The position numbers were made by a program, and so were the translations under genes. Positions 1-9,800 of a stretch of 64,000 bases of DNA are shown here, in pieces. The notes under the pieces were generated by a model that was not told the DNA's origin, did not search any database, and saw only the letters and a program-made list of their open reading frames with translations. This DNA is from Lapidilactobacillus luobeiensis. Lineage in GTDB: Bacteria > Bacillota > Bacilli > Lactobacillales > Lactobacillaceae. The stretch's first letter is position 1. Every line of letters begins with the position of its first letter. The stretch lies in assembly GCF_024345205.1 (NCBI RefSeq), contig NZ_BROC01000012.1, positions 1 to 64,000 on the forward strand. The letters run 5' to 3'.

Positions 1-72
1 ACAGAAGTTAAGCTTCTTAGCGCCGAAAGTAGTTGGTGGGAGACTGCCTGCGAGGATAGGGCGTTGCCACGC
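1..72 (+). rRNA. rrf: 5S ribosomal RNA, 3' part
   Basis: The window opens inside a 5S rRNA. The conserved segments AGAAGTTAAGCTTCTTAGCGC and the 3' helix strand ending GGGCGTTGCCACGC are readable. The 5' part, and presumably the 23S and 16S genes, lie upstream of the window. A tRNA cluster follows directly, as is usual for an rrn operon in lactobacilli. Confidence 0.93.
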
Positions 73-77
73 TAAAT

Positions 78-150
78 GGAGGTTTAGCTCAGCTGGGAGA
101 GCGTCTGCCTTACAAGCAGAGGGTCACAGGTTCGAGCCCTGTAACCTCCA
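78..150 (+). tRNA. tRNA-Val (UAC)
   Basis: Full cloverleaf of 73 nt with acceptor arms GGAGGTT and AACCTCC plus discriminator A. Anticodon TAC lies in the loop between CTGCC-type stem arms, and the T arm has GGTTCGAGCC. CCA is not encoded. First of ten tRNA genes following the 5S rRNA. Confidence 0.96.
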
Positions 151-152
151 TT

Positions 153-225
153 GAGTCGTTAGCTCAGTTGGTAGAGCATCTGACTTTTAATCAGAGGGTC
201 GACAGTTCGAGCCTGTCACGACTCA
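153..225 (+). tRNA. tRNA-Lys (UUU)
   Basis: 73-nt cloverleaf, acceptor GAGTCGT paired with ACGACTC, anticodon loop CTTTTAA giving TTT, T arm AGTTCGAGCCT. It is only two bases from the tRNA-Val gene, so the two are co-transcribed. Confidence 0.96.
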
Positions 226-242
226 TCGTTGGCCCCAAACAC

Positions 243-325
243 GCGGGTGTGGCGGAATTGGCAGACGCGCTAGATTTAGGTTCTAGTGTCCAATGGACGT
301 ATGGGTTCAAGTCCCTTCACCCGTA
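243..325 (+). tRNA. tRNA-Leu (UAG)
   Basis: Class II tRNA of 83 nt with a long variable arm. Acceptor GCGGGTG pairs with CACCCGT. Anticodon loop TTTAGGT gives TAG. Confidence 0.95.
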
Positions 326-369
326 TCACAAGGAGCGCCAACGGCGCGAGAAAAGAGAAAAACCAAGAT

Positions 370-442
370 GCCGACTTAGCTCAGTTGGTAGAGCATCTGA
401 TTTGTAATCAGAGGGTCGGGCGTTCAAATCGTCTAGTCGGCA
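370..442 (+). tRNA. tRNA-Thr (UGU)
   Basis: 73-nt cloverleaf with acceptor GCCGACT paired to AGTCGGC and anticodon TGT between CTGAT and ATCAG stem arms. Confidence 0.95.
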
Positions 443-446
443 TAAT

Positions 447-518
447 GCGGAAGTAGTTCAGTGGTAGAACATCACCTTGCCATGGTGGGGGTCGCGGGTT
501 CGAATCCCGTCTTCCGCT
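447..518 (+). tRNA. tRNA-Gly (GCC), copy 1
   Basis: 72-nt cloverleaf, acceptor GCGGAAG paired to CTTCCGC with discriminator T, anticodon GCC. An apparently identical copy lies at 803-874. Confidence 0.95.
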
Positions 519-531
519 TTCATTATAAGAC

Positions 532-617
532 GCCGGGGTGGCGGAACTGGCAGACGCACAGGACTTAAAATCCTGCGGAGAGTGATCTCCGTATCGGTTC
601 GATTCCGATTCTCGGCA
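532..617 (+). tRNA. tRNA-Leu (UAA)
   Basis: Class II tRNA of 86 nt with a long variable arm (GGAGAGTGATCTCC region). The anticodon loop contains TAA, and the T arm is GGTTCGATTCC. Confidence 0.95.
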
Positions 618-629
618 TTATAATGAAAT

Positions 630-703
630 GCACCCATAGCGCAACTGGATAGAGTGTCTGACTACGAATCAGAAGGTTGTAGGTTCGACTCCTACTGGGT
701 GCA
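630..703 (+). tRNA. tRNA-Arg (ACG)
   Basis: 74-nt cloverleaf with acceptor GCACCCA paired to TGGGTGC. Anticodon ACG is expected to be edited to ICG by TadA. Confidence 0.95.
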
Positions 704-708
704 TAGTT

Positions 709-782
709 CGGGAAGTAGCTCAGCTTGGTAGAGCACCTGGTTTGGGACCAGGGGGTCGCAGGTTCGAATCCTGTCTTCCCGA
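709..782 (+). tRNA. tRNA-Pro (UGG)
   Basis: 74-nt cloverleaf with acceptor CGGGAAG paired to CTTCCCG and anticodon TGG between CCTGG and CCAGG arms. Highly similar to the CGG isoacceptor at 935-1008. Confidence 0.95.
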
Positions 783-802
783 TGTTAGTTGATTTTTAAA
801 AT

Positions 803-874
803 GCGGAAGTAGTTCAGTGGTAGAACATCACCTTGCCATGGTGGGGGTCGCGGGTTCGAATCCCGTCTTCCGCT
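803..874 (+). tRNA. tRNA-Gly (GCC), copy 2
   Basis: Same sequence as the tRNA-Gly at 447-518 over its whole length as far as I can read it, so a recent duplication inside the cluster. Confidence 0.95.
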
Positions 875-934
875 TCTGAGTCTGAAAGGTTGCTTTTGGG
901 CTTTTTTGTTTTAAAGGTATGGCTTAGTTATTTT

Positions 935-1008
935 CGGGAAATAGCTCAGCTTGGTAGAGCACTACGTTCGGGACGTAGGGGTCGCAAGTTCAAATCTTGT
1001 TTTCCCGA
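935..1008 (+). tRNA. tRNA-Pro (CGG)
   Basis: 74-nt cloverleaf, acceptor CGGGAAA paired to TTTCCCG. Anticodon loop TTCGGGA gives CGG. Last tRNA of the cluster; a terminator follows within 10 nt. Confidence 0.93.
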
Positions 1009-1014
1009 TTGGAG

Positions 1015-1051
1015 AACGTTGAAAGTGATTTTAAAGCTTTCAGCGTTTTTT
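1015..1051 (+). terminator. Intrinsic terminator of the rRNA/tRNA cluster
   Basis: Inverted arms AACGTTGAAAG and CTTTCAGCGTT form an 11-bp stem (one G-U pair) followed by a run of T. It separates the stable-RNA operon from the ctsR promoter. Confidence 0.8.
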
Positions 1052-1074
1052 GGTATCAGTTGGGAACTTGGTAG

Positions 1075-1123
1075 TTGGCAGATCGATCAAATTCTTTTAT
1101 AATGAAGGTCAATGATGGTCAAA
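1075..1123 (+). promoter_or_regulatory. ctsR-clpC promoter with CtsR operator
   Basis: A -35 box TTGGCA (1075-1080) and a -10 box TATAAT (1098-1103) are separated by exactly 17 bp. Four bases after the -10 box is the tandem heptad GGTCAAT-GAT-GGTCAAA (1107-1123), which matches the known CtsR direct-repeat operator. Bound CtsR would cover the start point, so the operon should be autorepressed and released on heat or protein stress. Confidence 0.85.
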
Positions 1124-1158
1124 AATCAGGTGAGACTGGATAGAAAAGGAATCGATCA

Positions 1159-1623
1159 ATGGCAGGACAAAATATTTCAGATATAATCGAAGCGTATTTG
1201 AAACAAATTCTGGCAGCAGAGCAGCAGATAGAGATCAATCGTTCAGAGGTAGCCGCACAGTTTAATTGTGTTCCTTCCCAGATCAATTATGTCATCAAAA
1301 CGCGCTTCACTACGCAACAAGGCTATTTAGTCGAAAGTAAGCGTGGTGGTGGTGGCTATATTCGCATCGAAAAGATGCAATTCTGTGATCAGGATCATTA
1401 TCTGGATCGTTTGATCAAGGCGATCGGCACGCAGATCACGCTGTCACGAACACTGATGGCTTTGCAACAACTGATCGAGACAGAGCTGTTGAGTGAACGC
1501 GAAGCGCGCTTGCTCGCAACGATGTTGACTGACGAGGCATTACAGATCAACGATCAACGTGTTGCTGAAACAGTGCGTGCAAATATGTTGGTTGCGTTAG
1601 TGGACGGTTTACGTTATCGCTGA
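1159..1623 (+). CDS. ctsR: Transcriptional repressor CtsR
   Basis: 154-residue repressor of class III heat-shock genes. The N-terminal half (about residues 1-70) is a winged helix-turn-helix ending in the glycine-rich wing R-G-G-G-G (62-66) that inserts into the DNA and acts as the thermosensor in Bacillus CtsR. The C-terminal half is the dimerisation and McsA/ClpC-interaction region. Its length is typical of the family. The ATG start has an AAAAGGA site upstream. No mcsA or mcsB lies between ctsR and clpC, as is usual in lactobacilli. A CtsR operator lies in its own promoter. Confidence 0.96.
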   Translation: MAGQNISDIIEAYLKQILAAEQQIEINRSEVAAQFNCVPSQINYVIKTRFTTQQGYLVESKRGGGGYIRIEKMQFCDQDHYLDRLIKAIGTQITLSRTLMALQQLIETELLSEREARLLATMLTDEALQINDQRVAETVRANMLVALVDGLRYR

Positions 1624-1652
1624 ATTTGATTTAAGGAAAGGCAGGCGTTATC

Positions 1653-4196
1653 TTGGATAATTTATTTACAGAAAGTGCCAGTAAAGTGCTGGTCATTGCC
1701 CAAGAGCAGGCGCGATATTTTCATCATCACGCAGTGGGGACAGAACATTTATTATTAGCTTTGACAATGGAAACGGATGGTATTGCGGGGAAAACCTTGC
1801 GCCAATTGACGATCACGCCAGATTATGTCAAAGAGGAGATCGAGCGATTCACCGGCTATGGGTCAGCAACAGCAGAAGGCTCTGATCAAGGCGAAGGTTA
1901 TTTACCTTATTCGCCCAAGTCTAAGCAGATCCTGGCTTATGCTGGGGATGAAGCAAAGCGTTTAGGCGCGGTCAAGATCGGCACGGAACATATTTTGTTA
2001 GGCTTATTGCGCGAAGATGATATCTTAGCAGCGCGGATCCTAACTAATCTGGGGCTGAGTCTCACTAAGACTAAGCAGATCCTTTTGAAAAAAATGGGAT
2101 TGTCCGATGTTAATTTCAAAAAAGCTCAGGCCAATGGTGGCCGAAATCAGGCAGCTCGTCCTGCCGCAAGTCAAAGTAAGACCTTGACGCCGACCCTAAA
2201 TTCACTGGCTCGTGATCTGACTGCAGCGGCCAATGAGGCAAAAATGGATCCGGTCGTTGGTCGTGACCGTGAAGTCAAGCGGGTCATTCAGATCTTAAGT
2301 CGTCGTACCAAGAACAATCCGGTTTTGGTTGGCGAGCCTGGGGTTGGTAAAACAGCTATCGCAGAAGGCTTGGCTCAACGGATCGTTGCTGGAAATGTCC
2401 CTGCTGATATGCGGCAAAAGCGTCTGATGATGCTAGATATGGGCTCATTAGTCGCTGGCACGAAATATCGGGGCGAATTTGAAGATCGTCTGAAGAAAGT
2501 GATCGATGAGATCTATCAAGATGGTCAAGTCATTCTTTTTATCGATGAATTGCATACATTGGTTGGTGCCGGGGGCGCGGAAGGCGCGATCGATGCATCG
2601 AATATTTTGAAGCCGGCTTTAGCGCGTGGCGAATTGCAATTGATCGGGGCAACGACTTTAGACGAATATCAAAAATACATTGAAAAAGATTCTGCGTTAG
2701 AACGGCGTTTTGCCACTGTGCAGATCGATGAACCAACGCCGGCCGAAACAGAATCGATTTTGAAGGGATTACGCCCTCGTTATGAGGCGGCCCATCATGG
2801 GGTGACGATCACGGATGAGGCTTTACATGAAGCGGTGATCTTAGCGGATCGGTATATCGTCGGACGTTTCATGCCTGACAAGGCTATTGATTTGATCGAT
2901 GAATCCGCAGCTAAGGTTCGTCTAGATGAAGCTAGTGATTTAAGCCCACTGGATCAGATCCAACAGGAATTAAACCAGATCATCGCCCAAAAAGAGCAAG
3001 CGATCGAGCAACAGGACTTTGAGCAAGCAGCGAATATCCGACAAAAAGAGATGGCTTTGAAAGTCAAGCTTGATGAGGTCATCGCCGCTAATCCGGGCAC
3101 AGTTCGTTCTGATATTAAAGTCACACCAGAAGATGTGGCCGAAGTGGTTTCTGAGTGGACTGGGGTCCCTTTGACCCAGTTGCAGAAAAAAGAGAGTGAA
3201 CGGCTGATCAACTTGGAACAGATCCTTCATGATCGCGTCGTTGGTCAAGATGAAGCAGTGACCTCGGTGGCCAAAGCGATCCGTCGTGCTCGCAGTGGGT
3301 TGAAAGACCCGCAACGACCAATTGGCTCCTTCCTTTTCCTTGGCCCGACAGGTGTCGGAAAAACTGAGCTGGCTAAGGCCCTGGCTGAAGCTATGTTTGG
3401 TTCAGAAGATAATTTGATCCGGATCGATATGTCCGAATTCATGGATCAGTACACGACCTCGCGTTTGATCGGGTCACCTCCTGGCTATGTCGGCTATGAT
3501 GAGGGCGGTCAATTAACGGAAAAAGTGCGGAACAAACCATACTCTGTCGTGCTTTTCGATGAGGTGGAAAAGGCACATCCTGATGTCTTCAACTTGTTAT
3601 TACAAGTTTTGGATGATGGTTATTTGACCGATGCCAAAGGTCGGCGCGTTGACTTTCGTAATACGATCTTGATCATGACCTCGAACTTGGGCGCTACTGC
3701 GTTACGAGATGATAAGTCGGTTGGCTTTGGTGCTTACTCACCAACTGACCAGCAGGCCGAGATGCACGCAAAGATCATGGAAGCGACTAAGCAATTCTTC
3801 CGGCCGGAATTCTTGAATCGGATCGATGAGACTGTGATCTTCCACAGTTTAGATAAGGCCCAATTGCGGACGATCGTGCGGATCTTGTCCAGAAAATTGC
3901 AGCAACGTTTGGCTGAACAAAAAATCAGTTTGAAGTTGACACCAGCGGCGATGGACGTGATCGCACAAGACGGTTTTGATCCGGAATATGGTGCGCGCCC
4001 ATTGCGGCGGGCGATCCAGCGGGATATCGAGGATCGGGTCAGTGAGCTATTGCTAGATCGTACGATTACGGCTGACAGCCAAGTAACGGTCGGCGCTAGT
4101 AAAGGTAAGATCACGATCAATGTGAAAGCCCAACCAGCGAAGGCGTCTGCCACCAAGGCCAAAACTAAAGCTAAAAAAGTGGTCAAAACACCTTGA
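1653..4196 (+). CDS. clpC: ATP-dependent Clp protease ATP-binding subunit ClpC
   Basis: 847-residue Hsp100 unfoldase that feeds substrates to ClpP. Domain order: Clp N-domain repeats (about 1-145), first AAA+ module with Walker A GEPGVGKT (227-234), a UVR/M-domain coiled coil (about 436-475) typical of ClpC, and a second AAA+ module with Walker A GPTGVGKT (564-571). A short Lys/Ala-rich tail follows. The start is TTG preceded by AAGGAAAGG. It lies 29 nt after ctsR behind the same CtsR-controlled promoter and is closed by the terminator at 4227. Confidence 0.96.
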   Translation: MDNLFTESASKVLVIAQEQARYFHHHAVGTEHLLLALTMETDGIAGKTLRQLTITPDYVKEEIERFTGYGSATAEGSDQGEGYLPYSPKSKQILAYAGDEAKRLGAVKIGTEHILLGLLREDDILAARILTNLGLSLTKTKQILLKKMGLSDVNFKKAQANGGRNQAARPAASQSKTLTPTLNSLARDLTAAANEAKMDPVVGRDREVKRVIQILSRRTKNNPVLVGEPGVGKTAIAEGLAQRIVAGNVPADMRQKRLMMLDMGSLVAGTKYRGEFEDRLKKVIDEIYQDGQVILFIDELHTLVGAGGAEGAIDASNILKPALARGELQLIGATTLDEYQKYIEKDSALERRFATVQIDEPTPAETESILKGLRPRYEAAHHGVTITDEALHEAVILADRYIVGRFMPDKAIDLIDESAAKVRLDEASDLSPLDQIQQELNQIIAQKEQAIEQQDFEQAANIRQKEMALKVKLDEVIAANPGTVRSDIKVTPEDVAEVVSEWTGVPLTQLQKKESERLINLEQILHDRVVGQDEAVTSVAKAIRRARSGLKDPQRPIGSFLFLGPTGVGKTELAKALAEAMFGSEDNLIRIDMSEFMDQYTTSRLIGSPPGYVGYDEGGQLTEKVRNKPYSVVLFDEVEKAHPDVFNLLLQVLDDGYLTDAKGRRVDFRNTILIMTSNLGATALRDDKSVGFGAYSPTDQQAEMHAKIMEATKQFFRPEFLNRIDETVIFHSLDKAQLRTIVRILSRKLQQRLAEQKISLKLTPAAMDVIAQDGFDPEYGARPLRRAIQRDIEDRVSELLLDRTITADSQVTVGASKGKITINVKAQPAKASATKAKTKAKKVVKTP

Positions 4197-4226
4197 TCAA
4201 TATCTGATTTCAAAAGTGGTACCAGT

Positions 4227-4256
4227 AAGCTAGATTGTTAACAATCTAGCTTTTTT
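4227..4256 (+). terminator. Terminator of ctsR-clpC
   Basis: AAGCTAGATTGT and ACAATCTAGCTT form a near-perfect hairpin with almost no loop, followed by TTTTTT. Confidence 0.85.
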
Positions 4257-4307
4257 ATTGGGTTTTGTGCTATCCTGTGAAAGAATGAAAAATGAAAGAG
4301 GTCCATT

Positions 4308-5231
4308 ATGTCTGAATTAGTAACCACTGTGGCTGATTATGCCCAAGCCGAAGCCGTTATCACTGCCGGCGCTGATCGACTTTATTTGGGTGAAGATGAA
4401 TTTGGTCTACGCTTACCCCACAGCTTTCAGCGTGCTGAATTAAATGAAATCGTTGAACTGGCCCATCAAAATAACGTTAAGGTCACAGTTGCTGTCAATG
4501 CGATCTTTCATAATGATCGCATTGCGATGGTCGGTGAATACTTGCGGTTTTTGGCGCAGATCAAAGTTGATGAAGTCAGTATCGGCGATCCTGGCGCCAT
4601 CAATATTTTGCAACGAGAACAACTTGGCTTACCTTATATTTATGACGCCGCTGATTTAGTGACCAGTTCTCGACAAATCAATTTTTGGGGTAAACATGGC
4701 GCCACGGCGGCTGTGCTCGCTCACGAAGTTCCTTATCAAGAAATGGTTCCTCTAAGCAAAAATGTTGCGATCCCAGTTGAGATCACCGTCTATGGCGCCA
4801 TCGTTATCCATCAATCGGGGCGCCCGTTACTACAAAATTATTCCAATTTTGTGCAAGAACATTTGGCTCAGACAGATCGCCAACGAGGTTTGTTCATCGC
4901 CACGCCTCATCATGAGGAGACGCACTATTCTATTTATGAAGATCGCAACGGGACTCATATCTTTGCTAATAATGACTTGGATCTGCTCACGGATCTGCCG
5001 AAACTCTGGGCGCTGGGTTTGCGCCGTTGGAAACTGGACGGATTGTTCGCCGATGTGACGACGTTCTCCCAGATCGTGGCCGTATTTGCTCAAGCGCGGG
5101 ACCTCCTATTGGCGGGAACGGCGACCCCAGAAGCGTTAGCAGAGCTTGATCGACAAGTTCATGAGCTACAGCCGGCAGCGCGGGGTTTAGATAATGGCTT
5201 CTTTGATTTAGATCCAGATGAGGTGAAATAA
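4308..5231 (+). CDS. trhP1: U32 family protein, TrhP1/YrrN-like (tRNA U34 hydroxylation)
   Basis: 307-residue U32-family protein of the short type. It carries the (beta/alpha)-barrel start 'AEAVITAGADRLYLGEDEFGLR', equivalent to the longer partner's 'AIDYGADAVYIGGDAYGLR', but lacks the cysteine-rich segment. In Bacillus the homologous pair YrrN/YrrO (TrhP1/TrhP2) is needed for prephenate-dependent 5-hydroxyuridine formation at tRNA position 34. The older name is collagenase-like peptidase. A likely site AAAGAGG precedes ATG. The stop overlaps the next start (TAATG), so the two are translationally coupled. Function is assigned by family and gene pairing, not by visible active-site residues. 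Confidence 0.85.
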   Translation: MSELVTTVADYAQAEAVITAGADRLYLGEDEFGLRLPHSFQRAELNEIVELAHQNNVKVTVAVNAIFHNDRIAMVGEYLRFLAQIKVDEVSIGDPGAINILQREQLGLPYIYDAADLVTSSRQINFWGKHGATAAVLAHEVPYQEMVPLSKNVAIPVEITVYGAIVIHQSGRPLLQNYSNFVQEHLAQTDRQRGLFIATPHHEETHYSIYEDRNGTHIFANNDLDLLTDLPKLWALGLRRWKLDGLFADVTTFSQIVAVFAQARDLLLAGTATPEALAELDRQVHELQPAARGLDNGFFDLDPDEVK

Positions 5232-6481
5232 TGTTAACAGCAGTCAAACATCCTGAAGTCCTCGCACCTGCAGGGACACCAGAAAAATTAAAAGTCGCGA
5301 TCGATTATGGCGCTGATGCCGTCTATATCGGCGGCGATGCTTACGGTCTACGTTCGCGGGCAGGTAATTTCTCTTTTGAAGAAATGCGCGTGGGTGCGGA
5401 TTATGCCCATCAACACAATGCTAAAGTCTATGTAGCCGCTAATATCGTTGCCCATGAGCAAAATCTTGCTGGAGCAGGTTCTTTTTATCGTCAGGTCCGT
5501 GATGCTGGAATCGATGCCGTGATCGTTTCTGATCCTTCGCTGATTGAAACGGCGATCACCGAAGCGCCTGGCTTGAAGGTCCATTTATCGACCCAAGCAT
5601 CAGCGACGAATTATGAAACATTGAATTTTTGGCAGCATGAGGGATTAGAGCGGGTGGTTCTGGCACGAGAAGTTGGGATCGCCGAGATCAAAGAAATGCG
5701 CCAACATACTGACGTTCAGATCGAAGCTTTTGTTCACGGGGCGATGTGTATCGGCTATTCTGGTCGTTGCGTGCTTTCGAATCATTTAAGTTTGCGAGAT
5801 GCCAATCGTGGGGGCTGTGCTCAAAACTGTCGTTGGAAGTATGACCTATTCGATATTCCTGACCTCGGTCAGAAGCGCGAGTTGCTAGGCCATGGTCCTG
5901 ATGGTAAGACGGAAAAGTTCTCAATGAGCGCCGTAGATATGGCGATGATCGAACATATCCCTGACTTGGTCGAGGCCGGCGTCGATTCATTGAAGATCGA
6001 AGGTCGAATGAAGACGGTCCATTATGTCTCAACGGTCGCTAATGTTTATTCCACTGCGGTCCGTCAATATTGTGCTGATCCAGCTCATTATCAGCTGGAT
6101 CCAGCTTGGGTGGACGAATTGTGGAAAGTGGCTCAGCGAGAATTGTCGACTGGTTTCTATTACGGAACGCCTGATGAGGACTTCCAGTTGTTTGGCAAAC
6201 GGCGGCGCTTATCGCATTATGCCTTTGTCGGCGAAGTTTTGGCCTATGATGCAGTGACGAAGCAGGTCACGGTGCAACAACGGAATAATTTTGGCATTGG
6301 CGATGAGATCGAATTCTACGGGCCAAATTTTGCGCACCATAAACAGGTCGTAACCGACTTGTTCGATGATCAAGATCAGGCCATCGAACGGGCACCTCAT
6401 GCGATGCAAGTGGTCCATTTTACTTGCGCGCAACCCGTTCATCCTGGCGATTTTGTGCGAGCTCAGGCACAACATAGCTGA
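5231..6481 (+). CDS. trhP2: U32 family protein, TrhP2/YrrO-like
   Basis: 416-residue long-type U32 protein. N-terminal barrel residues 'VLAPAGTPEKLKVAIDYGAD' are followed by the conserved cysteines in G-R-C-V-L-S and R-G-G-C-A-Q-N-C-R-W-K-Y (around residues 178-205). In TrhP-type enzymes these ligate an iron-sulfur cluster. The C-terminal domain (after about residue 330) is the beta-barrel typical of the family. It starts inside the stop codon of the partner gene, so both products are probably made in equal amount and work together in wobble-uridine hydroxylation. Confidence 0.87.
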   Translation: MLTAVKHPEVLAPAGTPEKLKVAIDYGADAVYIGGDAYGLRSRAGNFSFEEMRVGADYAHQHNAKVYVAANIVAHEQNLAGAGSFYRQVRDAGIDAVIVSDPSLIETAITEAPGLKVHLSTQASATNYETLNFWQHEGLERVVLAREVGIAEIKEMRQHTDVQIEAFVHGAMCIGYSGRCVLSNHLSLRDANRGGCAQNCRWKYDLFDIPDLGQKRELLGHGPDGKTEKFSMSAVDMAMIEHIPDLVEAGVDSLKIEGRMKTVHYVSTVANVYSTAVRQYCADPAHYQLDPAWVDELWKVAQRELSTGFYYGTPDEDFQLFGKRRRLSHYAFVGEVLAYDAVTKQVTVQQRNNFGIGDEIEFYGPNFAHHKQVVTDLFDDQDQAIERAPHAMQVVHFTCAQPVHPGDFVRAQAQHS

Positions 6482-6558
6482 TCACGCGCCAATTTTTTGA
6501 AAATAGCACATGTGCACAAAATGAGTAAAAGTAATATCGCTTACAATTTGTCAAGTTC

Positions 6559-6587
6559 TTTACAGGTGGAGATCGCTGTAGTATACT
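6559..6587 (+). promoter_or_regulatory. rpoBC promoter
   Basis: TTTACA (6559-6564) and TATACT (6582-6587) with a 17-bp spacer. It lies about 220 bp upstream of rpoB, leaving a long untranslated leader. Confidence 0.75.
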
Positions 6588-6806
6588 AAATAAGTCTGAC
6601 AAGAACTGTAGCGAGCGATATTACAGTATCACGACCGATCTTTTGTCCGGTAAGTGATTATATAAGTACAAAGGCAAGGCGTTTGCTGTTGCTTTTGTCT
6701 TTTTTTTGCTTAAAAACAGGCGAAATGAACGATTTAATCAAAATGTAATATTTGTCATGACTACGTAATATTGTTGGCTACCGATTTTTTTGAAGGGGTG
6801 AACGGT
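6588..6806 (+). promoter_or_regulatory. Structured rpoB leader (lacto-rpoB-like)
   Basis: The 5' untranslated region before rpoB holds a hairpin ATCAC-ACCG/CGGT-GTGAT (6628-6658). It is followed by a terminator-type hairpin at 6668-6706 and about 100 nt of A/T-rich sequence. A conserved 'lacto-rpoB' RNA motif is known from computational surveys in rpoB leaders of lactic acid bacteria. Position and organism fit, but I cannot test the match against its consensus. Confidence 0.55.
6668..6706 (+). terminator. Terminator-like hairpin inside the rpoB leader
   Basis: ACAAAGGCAA (6668-6677) pairs with TTGCTTTTGT (6689-6698), 10 bp with one G-U pair, followed at once by CTTTTTTTT. It lies between the rpoB promoter and start codon, so it can act as an attenuator of rpoBC or stop transcripts from upstream. 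Confidence 0.7.
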
Positions 6807-9800
6807 TTGGTAGGACATATCGTGAAATATGGTAAACATCGGACTCGGCGTTCGTACGCGCGAATCAAAGAAGTTCTGGATTTACCTAATTTGATCGAGA
6901 TCCAAACGAATTCATATCAATGGTTCCTTGATGAAGGTCTAAGCAGCATGTTCCAAGACATTATGCCGATCGACGACTTTGCTGGGAATCTTTCACTTGA
7001 ATTTGTTGGCTATAAACTTTTAGAACCAAAATATACAGTTGAAGAGGCGCGTCAACATGACGCAAACTATTCAGCACCTTTGCATGTGACTTTGAAGTTG
7101 ACCAATCATGAGACTAATGAGATCAAAACTCAGGATGTTTTCTTTGGCGACTTCCCTCTGATGACTGAGCAAGGTACTTTTATTATCAATGGTGCTGAAC
7201 GGGTCATCGTTTCACAATTAGTTCGTTCCCCTGGTGTTTATTTTAATTCTTCGATCGATAAAAACAGTCGCACGCTTTATGGGACAACTGTGATCCCTAA
7301 CCGTGGCGCATGGCTGGAATATGAATCTGATGCGAAAGACATTTCTTATGTGCGGATCGATCGGACGCGTAAATTACCATTGTCGGTCTTGATCCGAGCA
7401 TTGGGTTACGGTTCTGATTCAGAGATCATTGATATTTTAGGCGATAATGATAGCCTGATGTCGACTTTGGAGAAAGATGTCCATAAGGATAATACGGATT
7501 CACGCGTTACTGAGGCCCTAAAAGATATTTACGAACGTCTCCGCCCAGGCGAGCCTAAGACTGCTGATAGTTCACGCTCATTGCTTTACGCGCGTTTCTT
7601 TGATCCAAAACGTTATGATCTAGCGCCAGTCGGTCGTTATAAGATCAATAAGAAGCTTGGTTTGAAACATCGTTTGATCAATCAAACTTTGGCTGAGACT
7701 CTGGCTGACCCTGATACTGGGGAGATCTTGGCTGAAAAAGGCAAGTTAGTTGATCGAGAAGTCATGGAGAAGTTGAATCCTTATTTGGCTCGCGATGATT
7801 TCAAGACGGTGACTTATGAGCCTTCTGATGAAGGTGTCGTTAAGGATCCGATGACCTTACAAGTCATCAAGGTCGTTTCACCAGACGATCCAGAAAAAGA
7901 AGTCAATTTGATTGGAAATGCTAATATCGGCGAGGCGGTCAAGCATATTACGCCTGCTGATATCGTTGCTTCGATCAACTATTTCTTGAATCTCAGTGAA
8001 GGCCTTGGCAGCACTGACGATATCGATCACTTAGGCAATCGTCGGATCCGTTCAGTTGGTGAATTACTACAAAACCAATTCCGGATCGGTTTAGCACGGA
8101 TGGAGCGGGTCGTTCGCGAACGGATGTCGATCCAAGACATCAATACCGTAACGCCGCAACAGTTGATCAATATTCGGCCAGTTGTTGCTTCGATCAAGGA
8201 ATTCTTTGGTTCGTCACAATTATCCCAGTTCATGGATCAAACCAACCCCTTAGGTGAATTGACGCATAAACGGCGTTTGTCTGCCTTAGGGCCTGGTGGT
8301 TTGACTCGTGATCGTGCCGGTTATGAAGTCCGGGACGTTCACTATACTCATTATGGCCGGATGTGTCCGATCGAAACGCCTGAAGGCCCGAACATTGGCT
8401 TGATCAATAGTTTGGCTTCTTATGCCGTGGTCAACAAGTATGGCTTTATTGAAACGCCATATCGTCGGGTCGCTTGGACGGATCATAAGGTTACCGATAA
8501 GATCGACTATTTGACCGCTGATGAAGAAGATAATTATATCGTTGCTCAGGCCAACTCTATTTTGAACGATGATGGTAGTTTCGTTGACGAAACAGTTCTG
8601 GCGCGTCATAAAGATGAGAATATCGAAATCAGCCCTGAAAAAGTCGACTACATGGACGTTTCACCTAAACAAGTTGTTGCGGTCGCAACTGCCTGCATTC
8701 CTTTCTTGGAAAATGATGACTCGAACCGGGCCTTGATGGGTGCTAACATGCAACGTCAGGCCGTTCCTTTAGTTGATCCGCATGCACCGTTAGTAGGGAC
8801 AGGGATGGAATACGTTGCTGCCCATGACTCTGGTGTGGCGATGTTAGCGAAGTATGATGGAACGGTTGAGTTCGTCGATGCTAAAGAGATCCGGACTCGT
8901 CGCGAAGATGGTACTTTAGATAAATATCGGTTGATGAAGTTCCGCCGTTCTAATGGTGGTAAGAGTTATAACCAACGGCCGATCGTTGCTAAGGGCGATC
9001 ATGTCGATGTTGGCGAGATCATCGCTGATGGACCAGCTATGGAAAATGGCGAATTAGCTTTAGGCCAAAATCCATTGATCGCCTTTATGACCTGGAACAT
9101 GTATAACTTTGAAGATGCGATCGTTTTATCAGAGCGTCTTGTTAAAGATGATATCTATACTTCGATCCATATTGAGGAATATGAATCAGAAGCGCGTGAC
9201 ACGAAGTTAGGACCTGAGGAAATGACTCGGGAGATCCCTAACGTTGGTGAAGATGCGTTGAAAGATCTTGATGAGTTCGGGATCGTGCGGATCGGCGCAG
9301 AAGTTCGCGACGGTGATATTTTAGTCGGTAAAGTAACGCCTAAGGGTGTGACTGAACTATCGGCTGAAGAACGTCTGTTGCATGCGATCTTTGGTGAAAA
9401 AGCTCGTGAAGTCCGTGATACTTCATTACGGGTCCCTCATGGTGGCGGCGGGATCATTCAAGATGTGAAGATCTTTACCCGTGAAGCTGGTGATGAACTG
9501 GCTCCAGGCGTCAATATGATGGTGCGGGTCTATATCACCCAGAAACGGAAGATCCAAGTCGGTGATAAGATGGCCGGCCGTCATGGTAACAAAGGGACGG
9601 TCTCCATCGTGGTTCCTGAAGAGGATATGCCGTTCATGCCAGATGGCACGCCGGTCGATATTCTACTGAACCCAATGGGTGTTCCTTCACGGATGAATAT
9701 TGGCCAGGTCTTGGAACTTCATTTAGGCATGGCTGCCCGCAACTTGGGGATCCATGTATCCACGCCAGTTTTTGATGGGGCCAATGAGAAAGATCTTTGG

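Noticed and set aside
168-407. Open reading frame of 79 codons across the tRNA cluster
   Set aside because: It runs through tRNA-Lys, tRNA-Leu and tRNA-Thr genes. The tRNA folds explain the sequence and there is no ribosome site.
833-1102. Open reading frame of 89 codons spanning tRNA-Gly, tRNA-Pro and the terminator
   Set aside because: Fully accounted for by tRNA genes, a terminator and the ctsR promoter.
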